Part shown: one piece after another, positions 1-13,556 of the stretch | Layout: each line of letters opens with the position of its first letter | Position numbering within the stretch: the stretch's first letter is position 1 | Assembly: GCA_902613595.1 (NCBI GenBank) | Contig: CACMHY010000001.1 | Location: 124,001-188,000 of the forward strand | Direction of reading: 5' to 3' | Source of the DNA: an uncultured Bacteroidota bacterium | Lineage (GTDB): Bacteria > Bacteroidota > Bacteroidia > Flavobacteriales > Flavobacteriaceae | DNA: 64,000 nt | The notes under the pieces: generated by a model | The model's input: the letters and a program-made list of their open reading frames with translations, nothing else | Databases searched by the model: none | What the model was told of the DNA's origin: nothing | Translations under genes and position numbers: made by a program

Positions 1-546
1 TTTTTCAAATGTTTTATCCAAATTGATGTTTTCAATCACATAATCGGCATATTTTTCTTTTTTTTTATCTTCCCATTGGTTATTTATTCTTTCAATTACA
101 TCAGGTTCATTAACGGCATCCCTAGCTACAATTCTTTTAATTCTTTCATTTCTAGGTGCTTTAACCAAAACAATGAAATCACATGATTTATAGCTTCCAC
201 TTTCGATTAAAATAGCAGCTTCCTTTATTATTATGGGAAAGTTTTCATATTTGTTCTTGAATTTAACGAAAGCTTTATGAACTGCTGGATGCACTGTATC
301 ATTTAAGTTTTTAAGTAATTTAGAGTCAGAAAAAACTTTTTTTGATAACACCCTACTATTTAAGATTCCTTTTGGATTATATATTTCTTTCCCAAATAAC
401 TTTATTATTGAATCTTTTAATTCGCCCTCCAAAAGTTTTTTGGCAACTTTATCGGATTCAAAGCAAGGATATCCATTATTTTTTAAATAATTTAAAATTG
501 TAGATTTTCCACTACCTATTCCCCCTGTAAGACCAATAATAATCAT
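1..546 (-). CDS. coaE: Dephospho-CoA kinase, 3' end truncated by window edge
   Basis: Minus-strand translation MIIIGLTGGIGSGKSTILNYLKNNGYPCFESDKVAKKLL... with P-loop GGIGSGKST; frame open to window edge; ATG overlaps the TGA of the upstream gene. Confidence 0.93.
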   Translation of the reverse strand, partial: MIIIGLTGGIGSGKSTILNYLKNNGYPCFESDKVAKKLLEGELKDSIIKLFGKEIYNPKGILNSRVLSKKVFSDSKLLKNLNDTVHPAVHKAFVKFKNKYENFPIIIKEAAILIESGSYKSCDFIVLVKAPRNERIKRIVARDAVNEPDVIERINNQWEDKKKEKYADYVIENINLDKTFEK

Positions 547-1505
547 TTTCTTATTAGATAATTTACTTCGTTTGGTTCTAAAATTATTTGTTTTACACCA
601 CTAGGTTTTTTTTGGATGAATAATTCTAATTTTTGAGTTTGCCCATTTAATATTTGATTGTAATCAGCAATTAACCTGAAATCTGAAACTCTAATATTTC
701 CTATAACTGACATAGGTATTGTGGCCCTTACTTTTGTATTAGGTGGAAAAAGCTTTACTTTGACTCCTTCTGGTTGATTAATTAATTCAATAGGTATATT
801 AAATTCTTTTTCTGAATAACGAGAAACCGAAAGTTCAATATCTACAAAATCTTTAGAAAACTTTGCACCTTCAATAGGACTAAGATTTATTTTTTTTGAG
901 ATAGATTTATAAACATCTTCTTGGTTATATGCAATTGTTTCAGCATAATAAATAGAATCTAAAAGAATTTTTGGACCACGGACAATGATACAATCCGGTT
1001 TGCTAATAACATTAGAATCGGTCAAATATCCAGCTCTTAAATTTATTCTTGTTTTAGGAATAATTGGGATTTTCTTTTCACTTAGACGACTAAATTTTAT
1101 TTTGACTAAAGATGGAGTAAATTGGTTGAGCAAGGTGTTACTATACAATTGTTGTTGTATCAAAAATTTTTGATTTTCTAGATTTAAACTGAGATAATCT
1201 ATTTCAAAATTTGCTTGAATTAGGTCAATTTTTAAATTATTATTGAATAGCCTGTAAAGAATAATTTCAACACCACTAGCTGTTATAGAAGTGTTTAATT
1301 TTTTATTATTTTCAGAAATAACTATACTCTCAGGAATATTTATCCATTCAATATTAAAGATTTGTTCAATTGTATATGAATTTGAAAGTTTTGTGCTAAT
1401 CCAAAAAGAAAATGAAATAAAAACAAAAAATAAAAAAAAGTGCAGACGATTCTTAGAAGGGAATCTTTTTTTTAATCTTTTATTTCCTTCAATTTTTTTT
1501 AACAT
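543..1505 (-). CDS. YbbR-like (CdaR-type) domain protein
   Basis: N-terminal TM segment followed by beta-rich repeats; position next to coaE is typical in Flavobacteriia. Confidence 0.7.
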   Translation of the reverse strand: MLKKIEGNKRLKKRFPSKNRLHFFLFFVFISFSFWISTKLSNSYTIEQIFNIEWINIPESIVISENNKKLNTSITASGVEIILYRLFNNNLKIDLIQANFEIDYLSLNLENQKFLIQQQLYSNTLLNQFTPSLVKIKFSRLSEKKIPIIPKTRINLRAGYLTDSNVISKPDCIIVRGPKILLDSIYYAETIAYNQEDVYKSISKKINLSPIEGAKFSKDFVDIELSVSRYSEKEFNIPIELINQPEGVKVKLFPPNTKVRATIPMSVIGNIRVSDFRLIADYNQILNGQTQKLELFIQKKPSGVKQIILEPNEVNYLIRK

Positions 1506-1522
1506 TTTCTAAAAATTAGATT

Positions 1523-2341
1523 CTAATCAGAAGGGTTTATAGAATCAATAATTTCTTGGCTAACACCTACACTCGAAAATCCACCATCATGAAATAAATT
1601 TTGAAGTGTAACTTTTCGTGTCATATCAGAAAATAAAGAAACTGTATAATCTGCACATTCCTTTGCTGTAGCATTTCCTAAAGGAGACATTTTTTCGGCA
1701 TATTTAAGGAATCCATCAAGACCTGCAACTCCTTTTCCTGCAGTTGTTAAAGTTGGTGACTGAGATATTGTATTAACTCTAACTTTTTTGTCTTTCCCAA
1801 AGAAATACCCAAAACTTCTCGCAATTGATTCTAAATATGCTTTATTATCTGCCATATCATTGTAATTAGGAAAAGTTCTTTGCGCAGCAATATATGTTAA
1901 AGCGACAATACTACCCCACTTGTTCATGGCGTCCTTTTGGTATAAACACTGCATCAGTTTATGAAATGATAAAGCAGAAATATCCCAACCTTTAGTCATC
2001 CAGCTATAATCTAAATTAGTGTAGTGTCTACCTTTTCTTACATTTAAAGACATTCCAATTGAGTGTAACACAAAGTCTAATTTTGATCCAAGAATTTCTT
2101 GTGATTTAACAATTAATTGCTCTAAGTCTTCAGTATTTGTAGCATCAGCAGCAATTACTTCAGATCCGGTATTTTCTGCAAGAATATTTATGTTTCCCAT
2201 TCTTAATGCAACAGGTGCATTTGTAAGTACATAACTCCCCCCAGCTTCAGTTACCGATTCGGCTGTTTTCCATGCAATAGAGTTCTCATCTAAGGCACCA
2301 AAAATTATTCCCTTTTTACCCTCCAAGATTTTGTACGACAT
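1523..2341 (-). CDS. fabI: Enoyl-[acyl-carrier-protein] reductase (NADH)
   Basis: SDR fold; GALDENSIAW near N-terminus, LHSIGMS, Y...K active-site region. Confidence 0.93.
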   Translation of the reverse strand: MSYKILEGKKGIIFGALDENSIAWKTAESVTEAGGSYVLTNAPVALRMGNINILAENTGSEVIAADATNTEDLEQLIVKSQEILGSKLDFVLHSIGMSLNVRKGRHYTNLDYSWMTKGWDISALSFHKLMQCLYQKDAMNKWGSIVALTYIAAQRTFPNYNDMADNKAYLESIARSFGYFFGKDKKVRVNTISQSPTLTTAGKGVAGLDGFLKYAEKMSPLGNATAKECADYTVSLFSDMTRKVTLQNLFHDGGFSSVGVSQEIIDSINPSD

Positions 2342-2375
2342 TTTTTTGTTGTTAAATATTAAATATACATTTTAA

Positions 2376-4028
2376 TTAATTCATTAATTGTTTTGCATGC
2401 TGAATTGCTGTTTTTGTTACTCTATTTCCAGATAACATTTTAGCGATTTCTTCAATTCGTGAATTTTGATTTAAAACTTCTAGAAAAGTTATTGTTTTAT
2501 CATTTTCCACCTTTTTCTTAACTCTAAAATGATGATTTCCTTTTGCAGCAACCTGAGGTAGATGCGTAATCGTAAATACCTGTAATTTTGTTGATATAGT
2601 TCCCATAACTTCAGCAATACTATTTGAAATTTTTCCAGACACCCCCGAATCAATTTCATCAAATACTAGTGTTGGTAATTTTTTGTATTGTGATAATATA
2701 GCCTTAATAGCAAGCATGATACGTGATAATTCACCACCCGAGACAACTTTTTTTAGTGTTTTAAAACTACTTCCTCTGTTCGCACTAAACATAAATGAAA
2801 TTTGATCGGTACCATTGTCATAGAACTCATTCCCTTTATTCAATTCAACTTTGAATTCAGCTTGTCGCATTCCCATCTTATTTACTAAAGTTTTAAGTTC
2901 TTTTTCTAAAATCAATATGGTTTTTTTTCGATTAAGTGATAGTTCACCGCTATATTTTTTTAATTTATTTTCTAATTCTTTCTGTTTTTTTTCAAGGTAT
3001 AGTAACTTTTCATCAAATTTTGAACTTTTATCAATATTCTTTTCAAGTTTTTGCTTAATGAATATTAAATCATCTACATTTTTTACTTTATGCTTTAGAT
3101 ATAGAGATGTCAAATGATCTATTTGTGAATTCAATTCAGCTAACTTTTCTGGATTTATTTCTAACAAATCAAATTGAGATTTTAGATCCTCTAAAATATC
3201 CTCTAATTCAATATATATTTGGCGAATACGGTCATTTAAGCTTTCATACCTATTGGACTTTTCATACATTCCTAAAATGTTTTGACTTAACTCGTTGAAT
3301 TTATCTAAAATTCCATAAGAATCTAATTCAATTATTTGTATCGAATTTGCGATCTTATTTTGAAAATATTCAATACTATTAAGTTCATTTACTTTTCCCA
3401 CCAATTCCTCATGCATCCCAATCTTTAAATTCGATGACCTTAACTCTTCTAGTAAAAAGTTATCAAGTTCAAATGTATTACGAGATTCAGATTGAAAAAA
3501 AAGAGCTTCTTTATATTCTTTTGTAGTATTTTTTAATGATTTTAATGTTTTTTTATATAGAATTAATAACTCATCATTACCCGCTAAGGCATCTAAAACC
3601 TGAAATTGATATTCATTTTCTAAAAAACTTTGAGTGTCATTCTGCGAATGGATATCAATTAAATTAGAACTAATTTTTTCTAATAAATTTAAATTTACAG
3701 GTGTATCATTTACAAAAGCTCTAGATTTTCCTTTAGGTAAAATTTCACGTCTTAAGATTGTTTCGTCAGAATAATCAAGGTCGTATGCCTCAAAAAATTT
3801 TTTAAGAGAATATTTACTAATTTGAAATGTTGCTTCAACTATACATTTTCTAGATGAATCAAACATACAAGATAAATCTGCGCGTTTCCCTAAAACAAGC
3901 GATAGGCCACCTAACAAAATTGACTTTCCAGCACCTGTCTCACCAGTAATACATGTCATACCATCAGAAAAATCAACCTCTAAGTCTTCAATTATGGCAA
4001 AATTTTTTATTTTTAATTTAGTAAGCAA
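2376..4028 (-). CDS. recN: DNA repair protein RecN
   Basis: MLTKLKIKNFAIIEDLEVDFSDGMTCITGETGAGKSIL; C-terminal VSGGELSRIMLAIK and FDEIDSGVSG. Confidence 0.97.
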   Translation of the reverse strand: MLTKLKIKNFAIIEDLEVDFSDGMTCITGETGAGKSILLGGLSLVLGKRADLSCMFDSSRKCIVEATFQISKYSLKKFFEAYDLDYSDETILRREILPKGKSRAFVNDTPVNLNLLEKISSNLIDIHSQNDTQSFLENEYQFQVLDALAGNDELLILYKKTLKSLKNTTKEYKEALFFQSESRNTFELDNFLLEELRSSNLKIGMHEELVGKVNELNSIEYFQNKIANSIQIIELDSYGILDKFNELSQNILGMYEKSNRYESLNDRIRQIYIELEDILEDLKSQFDLLEINPEKLAELNSQIDHLTSLYLKHKVKNVDDLIFIKQKLEKNIDKSSKFDEKLLYLEKKQKELENKLKKYSGELSLNRKKTILILEKELKTLVNKMGMRQAEFKVELNKGNEFYDNGTDQISFMFSANRGSSFKTLKKVVSGGELSRIMLAIKAILSQYKKLPTLVFDEIDSGVSGKISNSIAEVMGTISTKLQVFTITHLPQVAAKGNHHFRVKKKVENDKTITFLEVLNQNSRIEEIAKMLSGNRVTKTAIQHAKQLMN

Positions 4029-4060
4029 ATTTGATTTAATTTAGATAAAAATATACAAAA

Positions 4061-4951
4061 TTATGCTTTGATTTGTTTCCACCTTCCCGCAAAAAAAGGA
4101 GCAATTTTTTTTAAGATATCCTCAGTTTTCTTAAAATCTATCTTAGGCCCCTCTTTGAATAGATTGACTATCTCCTCTACTTTAGCATCAAAAAACAATT
4201 GTATTAAAAATGCATTAGGTCTTCTTTGAAATAGCGGCTCCAAACCTTGAATCGCCGACATCAAAGCTGTTTTTCCAATAACTGGGTCTGTCGTCATTTG
4301 ATCTAATCCTAAACGATGATAATCATATAGTGTTTGACGGTACTCCTTGAATGTATTTGATCTTAGGGAATCAATCAGCCAAAATCTGTTTCTAAGACCA
4401 TCTCCTGGTTTCCAGCCTTTTCTACTTGTAGTTTGAGCGAGATTTACAACTTGTCTTGCCATTTCAAAATATTTATTACCTCCATTTTGAATAAAAGTAT
4501 CAGCATCTAGTCCAATGATTATATAAGCATAAAAACTTACCAATGAAATTAAATTTGATTCAAAACTGGATTCATTATAAAAAAGTGGTTGAAACTCTTG
4601 GTAAGAGAAAATTATATCCTTATCTAAAAAATTTAAAACAGGAGTGTCATAATTTGTCTGGAAAACTGGTCTTTCAGATTGTACTTGGAGAGTTGCCTCA
4701 AATTGATCATTATTATAAGCTGATAGATTAAATACAAAAGAACAAGAGATTTTTTCTTGATTTAAAAGGTCTTGATCTGTCCATACTTGAGTATTAATAA
4801 ATTCATTGAGAGAACGTTCTAAGGTTTTAAATATTTGCTGATTTGTTTGATTTACCAAGTCAGAGTTTACAACCACTTGGGCACTTAATTCTTGAGAATT
4901 GGCTTGAAAGCAATACAAGTATATTATTAAAATGTAAATAAAAAATTTCAT
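4061..4951 (-). CDS. porD: DUF4835 family protein (PorD-like, type IX secretion associated)
   Basis: Signal peptide, QELSAQVVVNSDLV N-terminus, adjacency to coaBC as in other Flavobacteriia. Confidence 0.8.
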   Translation of the reverse strand: MKFFIYILIIYLYCFQANSQELSAQVVVNSDLVNQTNQQIFKTLERSLNEFINTQVWTDQDLLNQEKISCSFVFNLSAYNNDQFEATLQVQSERPVFQTNYDTPVLNFLDKDIIFSYQEFQPLFYNESSFESNLISLVSFYAYIIIGLDADTFIQNGGNKYFEMARQVVNLAQTTSRKGWKPGDGLRNRFWLIDSLRSNTFKEYRQTLYDYHRLGLDQMTTDPVIGKTALMSAIQGLEPLFQRRPNAFLIQLFFDAKVEEIVNLFKEGPKIDFKKTEDILKKIAPFFAGRWKQIKA

Positions 4952-6153
4952 GGAGATAAAATTTGTTCAAATATACTTTTTGCACAATCTAATTTTGATT
5001 GGAGTGGAAATTTTTTAGTAGAATGATCTGGTTTTATAAATGAAATTTTATTTGTATCTGTTGAAAACCCAGCACCCTTGTCATTTAAAGAATTCAAAAT
5101 AATAGCATTCAAGTTTTTTTCCTTTATTTTAATCTTTGCATTTTCATATTCATTATCTGTTTCTAAAGCAAAACCCAAAAGGAATTGATTTTTTTTCTTT
5201 GAACCCATGTAAGCCAATATGTCTTTAGTAGGAACAAGATTAAGTGTGGTTTTAGTATTGGTTTTTTTTATTTTACTTTTAGATGGAGATTCAATTTTAA
5301 AGTCACAAACTGCTGCTGATGCTATAGCAATATCTGACTGAGCATAATATTTCTTTACAACTTCATACATTTGGTCAGCCGTAGTAACTGAATGAAGTTC
5401 AACTGAAGAAAGATGGTTAATTTTTTCATTGGTAGGACCTGAGATAAGAATAACCTTGGCTCCCAATTTTGCTGCTACTTCAGCTAAAGCAAAACCCATT
5501 TTACTAGACGAATGATTTCCAATGAATCGAACAGGGTCAATGTGCTCATAAGTAGGACCAGATGTTATCAATACTTTTTTACCAACTAAGGGTTGTTTTG
5601 ATTGAAAGTGATTTATTAAGAATGACACTATCTTAGTCGGTTCAAGCATTCTTCCCTTTCCATCTAAACCACTAGCAAGAGGTCCTTTGCCAACAGGTAG
5701 AACAATATTACCATAAGATCTTAGTTTTTTTAAATTATCTTGATTCGAAGGGTGATGATACATATCCAGATCCATTGATGGTGCAACAAAAGTTTTACAC
5801 TTAGCAGAAAGATAAACAGCTAGTACCAAATTATTACAACGCCCATTCGCCATTGAAGAGATAGTATTGGATGTTGCTGGGGCAATTATTAAAAAATCTG
5901 CCCACATTCCAATTTCTACATGGTTATTCCAAACGGGATTATCTTGATCTATTGATTCAAAAGAAGATTTCACCGGATTTCCAGATACGGTAGACAGTGT
6001 TAATGGTGTAACGAATTCCTTAGAAGCTGGAGTCATTACAACTCTTATGTCAACTCCTTGCTTTTTTAGTTCTCTTACTAATATTGGTGTTTTGTAAGCA
6101 GCTATTCCTCCAGAAATTCCTAAAACAATTTTCTTGCCTTCTAAAAGACCCAT
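4948..6153 (-). CDS. coaBC: Bifunctional phosphopantothenoylcysteine decarboxylase/phosphopantothenate-cysteine ligase
   Basis: GKKIVLGISGGIAAYKTP; VLITSGPTYEHIDPVRFIGNHSSSKMG. Confidence 0.97.
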   Translation of the reverse strand: MGLLEGKKIVLGISGGIAAYKTPILVRELKKQGVDIRVVMTPASKEFVTPLTLSTVSGNPVKSSFESIDQDNPVWNNHVEIGMWADFLIIAPATSNTISSMANGRCNNLVLAVYLSAKCKTFVAPSMDLDMYHHPSNQDNLKKLRSYGNIVLPVGKGPLASGLDGKGRMLEPTKIVSFLINHFQSKQPLVGKKVLITSGPTYEHIDPVRFIGNHSSSKMGFALAEVAAKLGAKVILISGPTNEKINHLSSVELHSVTTADQMYEVVKKYYAQSDIAIASAAVCDFKIESPSKSKIKKTNTKTTLNLVPTKDILAYMGSKKKNQFLLGFALETDNEYENAKIKIKEKNLNAIILNSLNDKGAGFSTDTNKISFIKPDHSTKKFPLQSKLDCAKSIFEQILSP

Positions 6154-6159
6154 GATTGA

Positions 6160-6486
6160 TTATTTTGGATCTTCAGTCTGGCGGGAATAAATTTTATCAT
6201 TTAACCACTCTTCAATGGCCATAGCGTGTGGCTTGGGTAATCTTTCATAAAATCTTGAAACCTCTATTTGTTCTTTATTTTCAAAAATCTCTTCTAAGCT
6301 ATCATTATGTGTTGCAAACTCATCGAGCTTCTCATGTAACTCTTTTTTTATCTCTAAATTTATTTGCTGTGATCTTTTAGCTATGATTGATAAAGCTTCG
6401 TAAATATTTTCAGTATTTGATTCTAATTCATTACGATTGTATGTTTTGGTTGTTTGTGCTGCTTTGGATTCTCTATATTTTGTCAT
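6160..6486 (-). CDS. rpoZ: DNA-directed RNA polymerase omega subunit (Bacteroidota RPB6-like)
   Basis: Small protein, NIYEALSIIAKRSQQI motif, located between coaBC and bamD. Confidence 0.8.
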   Translation of the reverse strand: MTKYRESKAAQTTKTYNRNELESNTENIYEALSIIAKRSQQINLEIKKELHEKLDEFATHNDSLEEIFENKEQIEVSRFYERLPKPHAMAIEEWLNDKIYSRQTEDPK

Positions 6487-6500
6487 AATTTCTTAATATA

Positions 6501-7310
6501 TCATGTTACGTTTAAATTTTGAAGTTCAATATTGACTTTTTCCATTTTCTTGTTTAAATCTTCGAGGAACAAAGTCTCTGGATAATAGCGTAAAATTAAT
6601 TCGTATTGTTGCTTTAATTGTTTCAATCTCTCTTCTTTTTTTGTAAATATACTGTTTATAGCTATTTCATAGAGTGATAGAAACTTAATATACATGGATT
6701 CTTCTCTAAACTTTGTGCCTGGAAAACCGGCAACAAAATTTTCATTTGCTTTTATAGCTGCCCTGTAATCACGGATTGTAAAATATTGTTTTGCAATTTC
6801 AAAATCTTTTTTTTCTAGTTTTTCCTGTAATTCGGATATCATCTGATTAGCGTCAGCAGAAAATTTTGAATTTGGATATAGATTTATAAAAATTTGTAGT
6901 TTTTCTATTGCATTATAGGTCTCTTCTTGGTCAAGACTAAATGTAGGGGACTGAAGGTAGTAGCATTTTGCTGCTTTAAATGTTGCTTCCTGGATGCGCT
7001 CGCTCTTCGGATAACTTTTAATAAAATTTTCATATTGATATGCAGCGAGACTATAACTCTTTGTTTGAAAATAGGTTTCAGCGAAAAAAAAGATTATTCT
7101 TTGAGATTGAGGTCTTCCCCGATATTTAGGGATAATTTGTTCAAAAAGACGGTTAGCCTGACGATATTCCCCATTGTTGTAATATATTTCAGCTTGTTTA
7201 TATTTTTCTGATGCATCATCGCTATTTAATAACTTCTGATATTCGCTACATGAAGAAAAAATATTTGAAAAAAAAACTAAAAACATTAGAAAAATTAACT
7301 TCTTTTCCAT
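6501..7310 (-). CDS. bamD: Outer membrane protein assembly factor BamD (lipoprotein)
   Basis: Lipoprotein signal (FSNIFSSCSEYQKLL), TPR-type repeats. Confidence 0.88.
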   Translation of the reverse strand: MEKKLIFLMFLVFFSNIFSSCSEYQKLLNSDDASEKYKQAEIYYNNGEYRQANRLFEQIIPKYRGRPQSQRIIFFFAETYFQTKSYSLAAYQYENFIKSYPKSERIQEATFKAAKCYYLQSPTFSLDQEETYNAIEKLQIFINLYPNSKFSADANQMISELQEKLEKKDFEIAKQYFTIRDYRAAIKANENFVAGFPGTKFREESMYIKFLSLYEIAINSIFTKKEERLKQLKQQYELILRYYPETLFLEDLNKKMEKVNIELQNLNVT

Positions 7311-7362
7311 GTTATAAAATTAATAAATATCCACAATAATTGAAATATTATTATTTACTACC

Positions 7363-8247
7363 CTAAACATCAAAAAAAGAATTATTAAAAACCTTTTCTA
7401 TTTTATCGACTAAATGTGACGAAGCACTAACCAAAGGAAGGCGAACTTTTTTTGAACAGATTCCCATAAGTTCCATGAGCCCTTTAATTCCCACAGGATT
7501 ACCTTCTTCAAATAGCAATCTAATCATATCCATTAAACGATGATTTAATTCATAGGCTTCATTTAAATTTCCATTTTTAATGTGGTGGAATAGATTTACA
7601 ATGTTTTTAGGTAAAGCATTCGCCAATACAGATATAGTTCCGACTCCTCCAGCTAGAAGTATAGGTAAAGTCATTGAATCATCTCCTGATATAACTTGAA
7701 CTTGTGGGGATGATTTATTAATTATTTCTCTTGCTTGTGACAAATCACCACTGGATTCTTTTATGGCGTAAATATTTTCACAATCGTTACACAAACGAAT
7801 AAAGGTTGATGGATTAACTGAACTTCCTGTTCTTGATGGCACATTGTAAACAATAATCGGGAGGTCACTAGAATTTGCAATTTCTGAAAAATGTTGGTAA
7901 ATACCTTCCTGAGATGGTTTATTATAGTACGGAGAAACTGACAATATTGCTCCAAATGATGATAAATCCGTTTGACAAATCTCATCAATAACATTGTATG
8001 TACTATTACCACCAATTCCTATTACCATAGGCAACCTATTTTGATTAGCTTCTTTAACTATTTTAATAATATCCTTTTTTTCTTGGGTTGAAAGACACGG
8101 GACTTCAGCTGTCGTTCCCATTAGAACTAAATAATCAGCACCACCAGAAATTATATTTTCAACAATTGTAGGAATAGAATCATAATCTACTTTACCATAA
8201 ACATCAAAGGGTGTAATCATTGCTACACCTAATCCTTCTAAATTCAT
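7363..8247 (-). CDS. dapA: 4-hydroxy-tetrahydrodipicolinate synthase
   Basis: GVAMITPF, GTTAEVPCLS, YNVPSRTG, catalytic Lys region YAIKESSGD. Confidence 0.96.
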   Translation of the reverse strand: MNLEGLGVAMITPFDVYGKVDYDSIPTIVENIISGGADYLVLMGTTAEVPCLSTQEKKDIIKIVKEANQNRLPMVIGIGGNSTYNVIDEICQTDLSSFGAILSVSPYYNKPSQEGIYQHFSEIANSSDLPIIVYNVPSRTGSSVNPSTFIRLCNDCENIYAIKESSGDLSQAREIINKSSPQVQVISGDDSMTLPILLAGGVGTISVLANALPKNIVNLFHHIKNGNLNEAYELNHRLMDMIRLLFEEGNPVGIKGLMELMGICSKKVRLPLVSASSHLVDKIEKVFNNSFFDV

Positions 8248-8768
8248 TATTTTAAAAGAGCTTTTAAATAATTTTTTGATTCATCTAAAAAGGTTTGTTT
8301 ATCATCTAGGTTAATATTCAGTATTATATCATTAATTTTATGATTTACTTGGTAAAAACCAAGCCTTAATTTAGACGAGCAGCAAGCACTTACAAGCTCT
8401 GGAAATATTGTGCTGTTGGAAAAATAATTTATCAATAAATCAAACTTTTGATCAAAAAAAGACAACATTTCACTGTCAAATTTTCCCAACAATCCAACTT
8501 TTTCTCTTGAACAGTAAATAATTTTTCTAAATCTTGCTTTGGATTTTGAAAATTTCTTATCACTAATTACAACCAAAGTTATTTTTTTAGAGGATATTTT
8601 CAATGACTCCGCGAGCGAGAAAAAAACTTTTTCATCAATCTCATTATTTGAGGTTAAAATCAGCATTGAACTAAAAGACTTAATTTTTTCTTTAGATTGT
8701 GACTCAAGGATCTTTAATCTTTTATTTAATCTGTAGCGCAAAAAAATATTTTTAAAAAGATCTGTCAT
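8247..8768 (-). CDS. DUF6913-like flavobacterial protein
   Basis: Conserved-looking small protein overlapping the dapA start; family recognised from memory only. Confidence 0.5.
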   Translation of the reverse strand: MTDLFKNIFLRYRLNKRLKILESQSKEKIKSFSSMLILTSNNEIDEKVFFSLAESLKISSKKITLVVISDKKFSKSKARFRKIIYCSREKVGLLGKFDSEMLSFFDQKFDLLINYFSNSTIFPELVSACCSSKLRLGFYQVNHKINDIILNINLDDKQTFLDESKNYLKALLK

Positions 8769-8863
8769 TTTAAATAAATATAACCTACCTATTAGAGAGT
8801 AAAATAAAGATCAATCTTTTAGCTAAGGATATTTTTCGTCATAAATATAACAATTTTAAGTGC

Positions 8864-11718
<2,855 letters not shown>

Positions 11719-11918
11719 TCTTATTTATATTTTATGCGGATTATTAATTTTTTTCTCTGTTATTTTGAAAATATTTATGTCGATTTTAGTAAAAACATTT
11801 TGGTTTTCAAAATATTGAACGGCAAAACTCAATTATTAAAATATTACCTAAACATCCGTGAATTTTATTACTATTAAATTTTCAGAAATTAGATGATTTT
11901 ACAACAAACAAGGCAATT

Positions 11919-12974
11919 TTGATTATGGTTTCAAAAAAAATTACCGATGAATATTTCATGAAGTGCTGTTTGGATTTAGCTGAAAATGGTCTTGGAAAAA
12001 CCTATCCTAACCCAATTGTTGGTGCATTAATTGTCCATAAAAATAAAATTATAGGTAGGGGCTGGCATGAAAAGGCAGGCGAAAATCATGCTGAAATTAA
12101 TGCTATTTTAGATGTAAGAGATAAATCGCTTCTTTCAAAAAGCACGATGTATATTAATTTAGAACCATGCTCCCATCATGGTAAAACACCGCCTTGTGTT
12201 GACACTATCAAAAAATTCTCAATTCCAAAAGTTGTTGTTGGTTCAATTGATCCAAATCCAAAAGTGGGTGGTAATGGAATAAAAATACTTCAGAAATCAG
12301 GATGTATTATTAAGTATGGTATATTAAAAAAAGAAACTGACTTTGCCAATAGACGTTTTATTACTTATCATCAAAAAAAACGACCATATATTATTTTAAA
12401 ATGGGCAAGAACATCAGATAATTTTATAGCTCCTTTAGATGAAGAAAAAAAATCAAGGAAAGTATTTTGGATAACTAATGATTTGTCTCGGAAAATTGTT
12501 CACAAATGGCGCAGTCAAGAAGCAGCTTTACTCGTTGGTGTTCAAACAATTGTTAATGACAATCCTAGATTAACAAACAGACTTTCTAAGGGAAATAATC
12601 CCTTAAGATTAGTTTTTGATCCAAACAATAGAACACCCCCAAATTCATTCATAATTGAAGATAAAGAACCAACTATTTTTTTTAATAAAGAAAAAAAAAT
12701 GGACATAGTTAATGGTAAAAAGTATGTAATTATGAACCCATTTAGCCTTGAAAAATTTTTTGAATTTTGCTATCTAAACGAAATACAATCCGTAATAATT
12801 GAGGGAGGAAAAAAAACATTACAAAAATTTATTGACTCAGGCTATTGGGATGAGGCAAGAGTTTTTACAAGTACAAAAAAATTAAAAAATGGAATTGGCT
12901 CTCCAAATATTTATAAAAGCAAATCCTATTCAAAAAATATTGACGGAGATACATTAGATTTTTACTTCAACTAA
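11919..12974 (+). CDS. ribD: Bifunctional riboflavin deaminase/reductase
   Basis: Deaminase motifs HAEINAI, EPCSHHGKTPPC and C-terminal RibD reductase domain; 3' end overlaps the convergent thioesterase gene. Confidence 0.95.
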   Translation: MIMVSKKITDEYFMKCCLDLAENGLGKTYPNPIVGALIVHKNKIIGRGWHEKAGENHAEINAILDVRDKSLLSKSTMYINLEPCSHHGKTPPCVDTIKKFSIPKVVVGSIDPNPKVGGNGIKILQKSGCIIKYGILKKETDFANRRFITYHQKKRPYIILKWARTSDNFIAPLDEEKKSRKVFWITNDLSRKIVHKWRSQEAALLVGVQTIVNDNPRLTNRLSKGNNPLRLVFDPNNRTPPNSFIIEDKEPTIFFNKEKKMDIVNGKKYVIMNPFSLEKFFEFCYLNEIQSVIIEGGKKTLQKFIDSGYWDEARVFTSTKKLKNGIGSPNIYKSKSYSKNIDGDTLDFYFN

Positions 12975-13362
12975 ACTTCTCATTCAAGATTTTTGGACAT
13001 CTTGTAGGGCGCATTGTTTTTTTTGATAAAAAAGCCAAAACAGTTTCTCCTTTACATACGGTTATATTTTTACTATTAACAACAACGTATTGGAATTTCA
13101 AAGTTGCTTTTGGAGGATCTATTAAAGAAACAGTAATTTTAAAACTTTCATCAAAAAAAAGTGGTTTTATATATTCAGCTGAGGCTCTAACTACAGGCAT
13201 TAATACTCCACTTTCCTCAAGTTGTGAGTATGAGATACCCAAAAAGTTTAACCACTCTAACCTAGCTAGTTCAAAATATTTTAAATAATTGCTATGATGC
13301 ACAAAACTCATTTGATCAGTTTCCACATACCGAACACGAACTTCAACTGTAGTATAATTCAT
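12967..13362 (-). CDS. Acyl-CoA thioesterase, YbgC/4HBT hotdog family
   Basis: VRYVETDQMSFVHHSNYLKYFELARLEWL. Confidence 0.9.
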   Translation of the reverse strand: MNYTTVEVRVRYVETDQMSFVHHSNYLKYFELARLEWLNFLGISYSQLEESGVLMPVVRASAEYIKPLFFDESFKITVSLIDPPKATLKFQYVVVNSKNITVCKGETVLAFLSKKTMRPTRCPKILNEKFS

Positions 13363-13556
13363 AAAATTTGGAATTCATATTTTTTGTAAGAAAATATTTA
13401 TAAGTAACACAAAATTACTCCTGAAGAATATCTAAAAAAAAAACTTAAAATTCAATAGCTATTTAATTTTTTTTTATGTTTTTTTAATGAATATTTGTGA
13501 AGAACGAAACGAGTTCACTTTAACCATAATTCTAACAAAAAAAGAATAGAAAATAA

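Noticed and set aside
7761-8015. 84-aa minus-strand ORF inside dapA
   Set aside because: Same strand, different frame within conserved dapA; no independent support.
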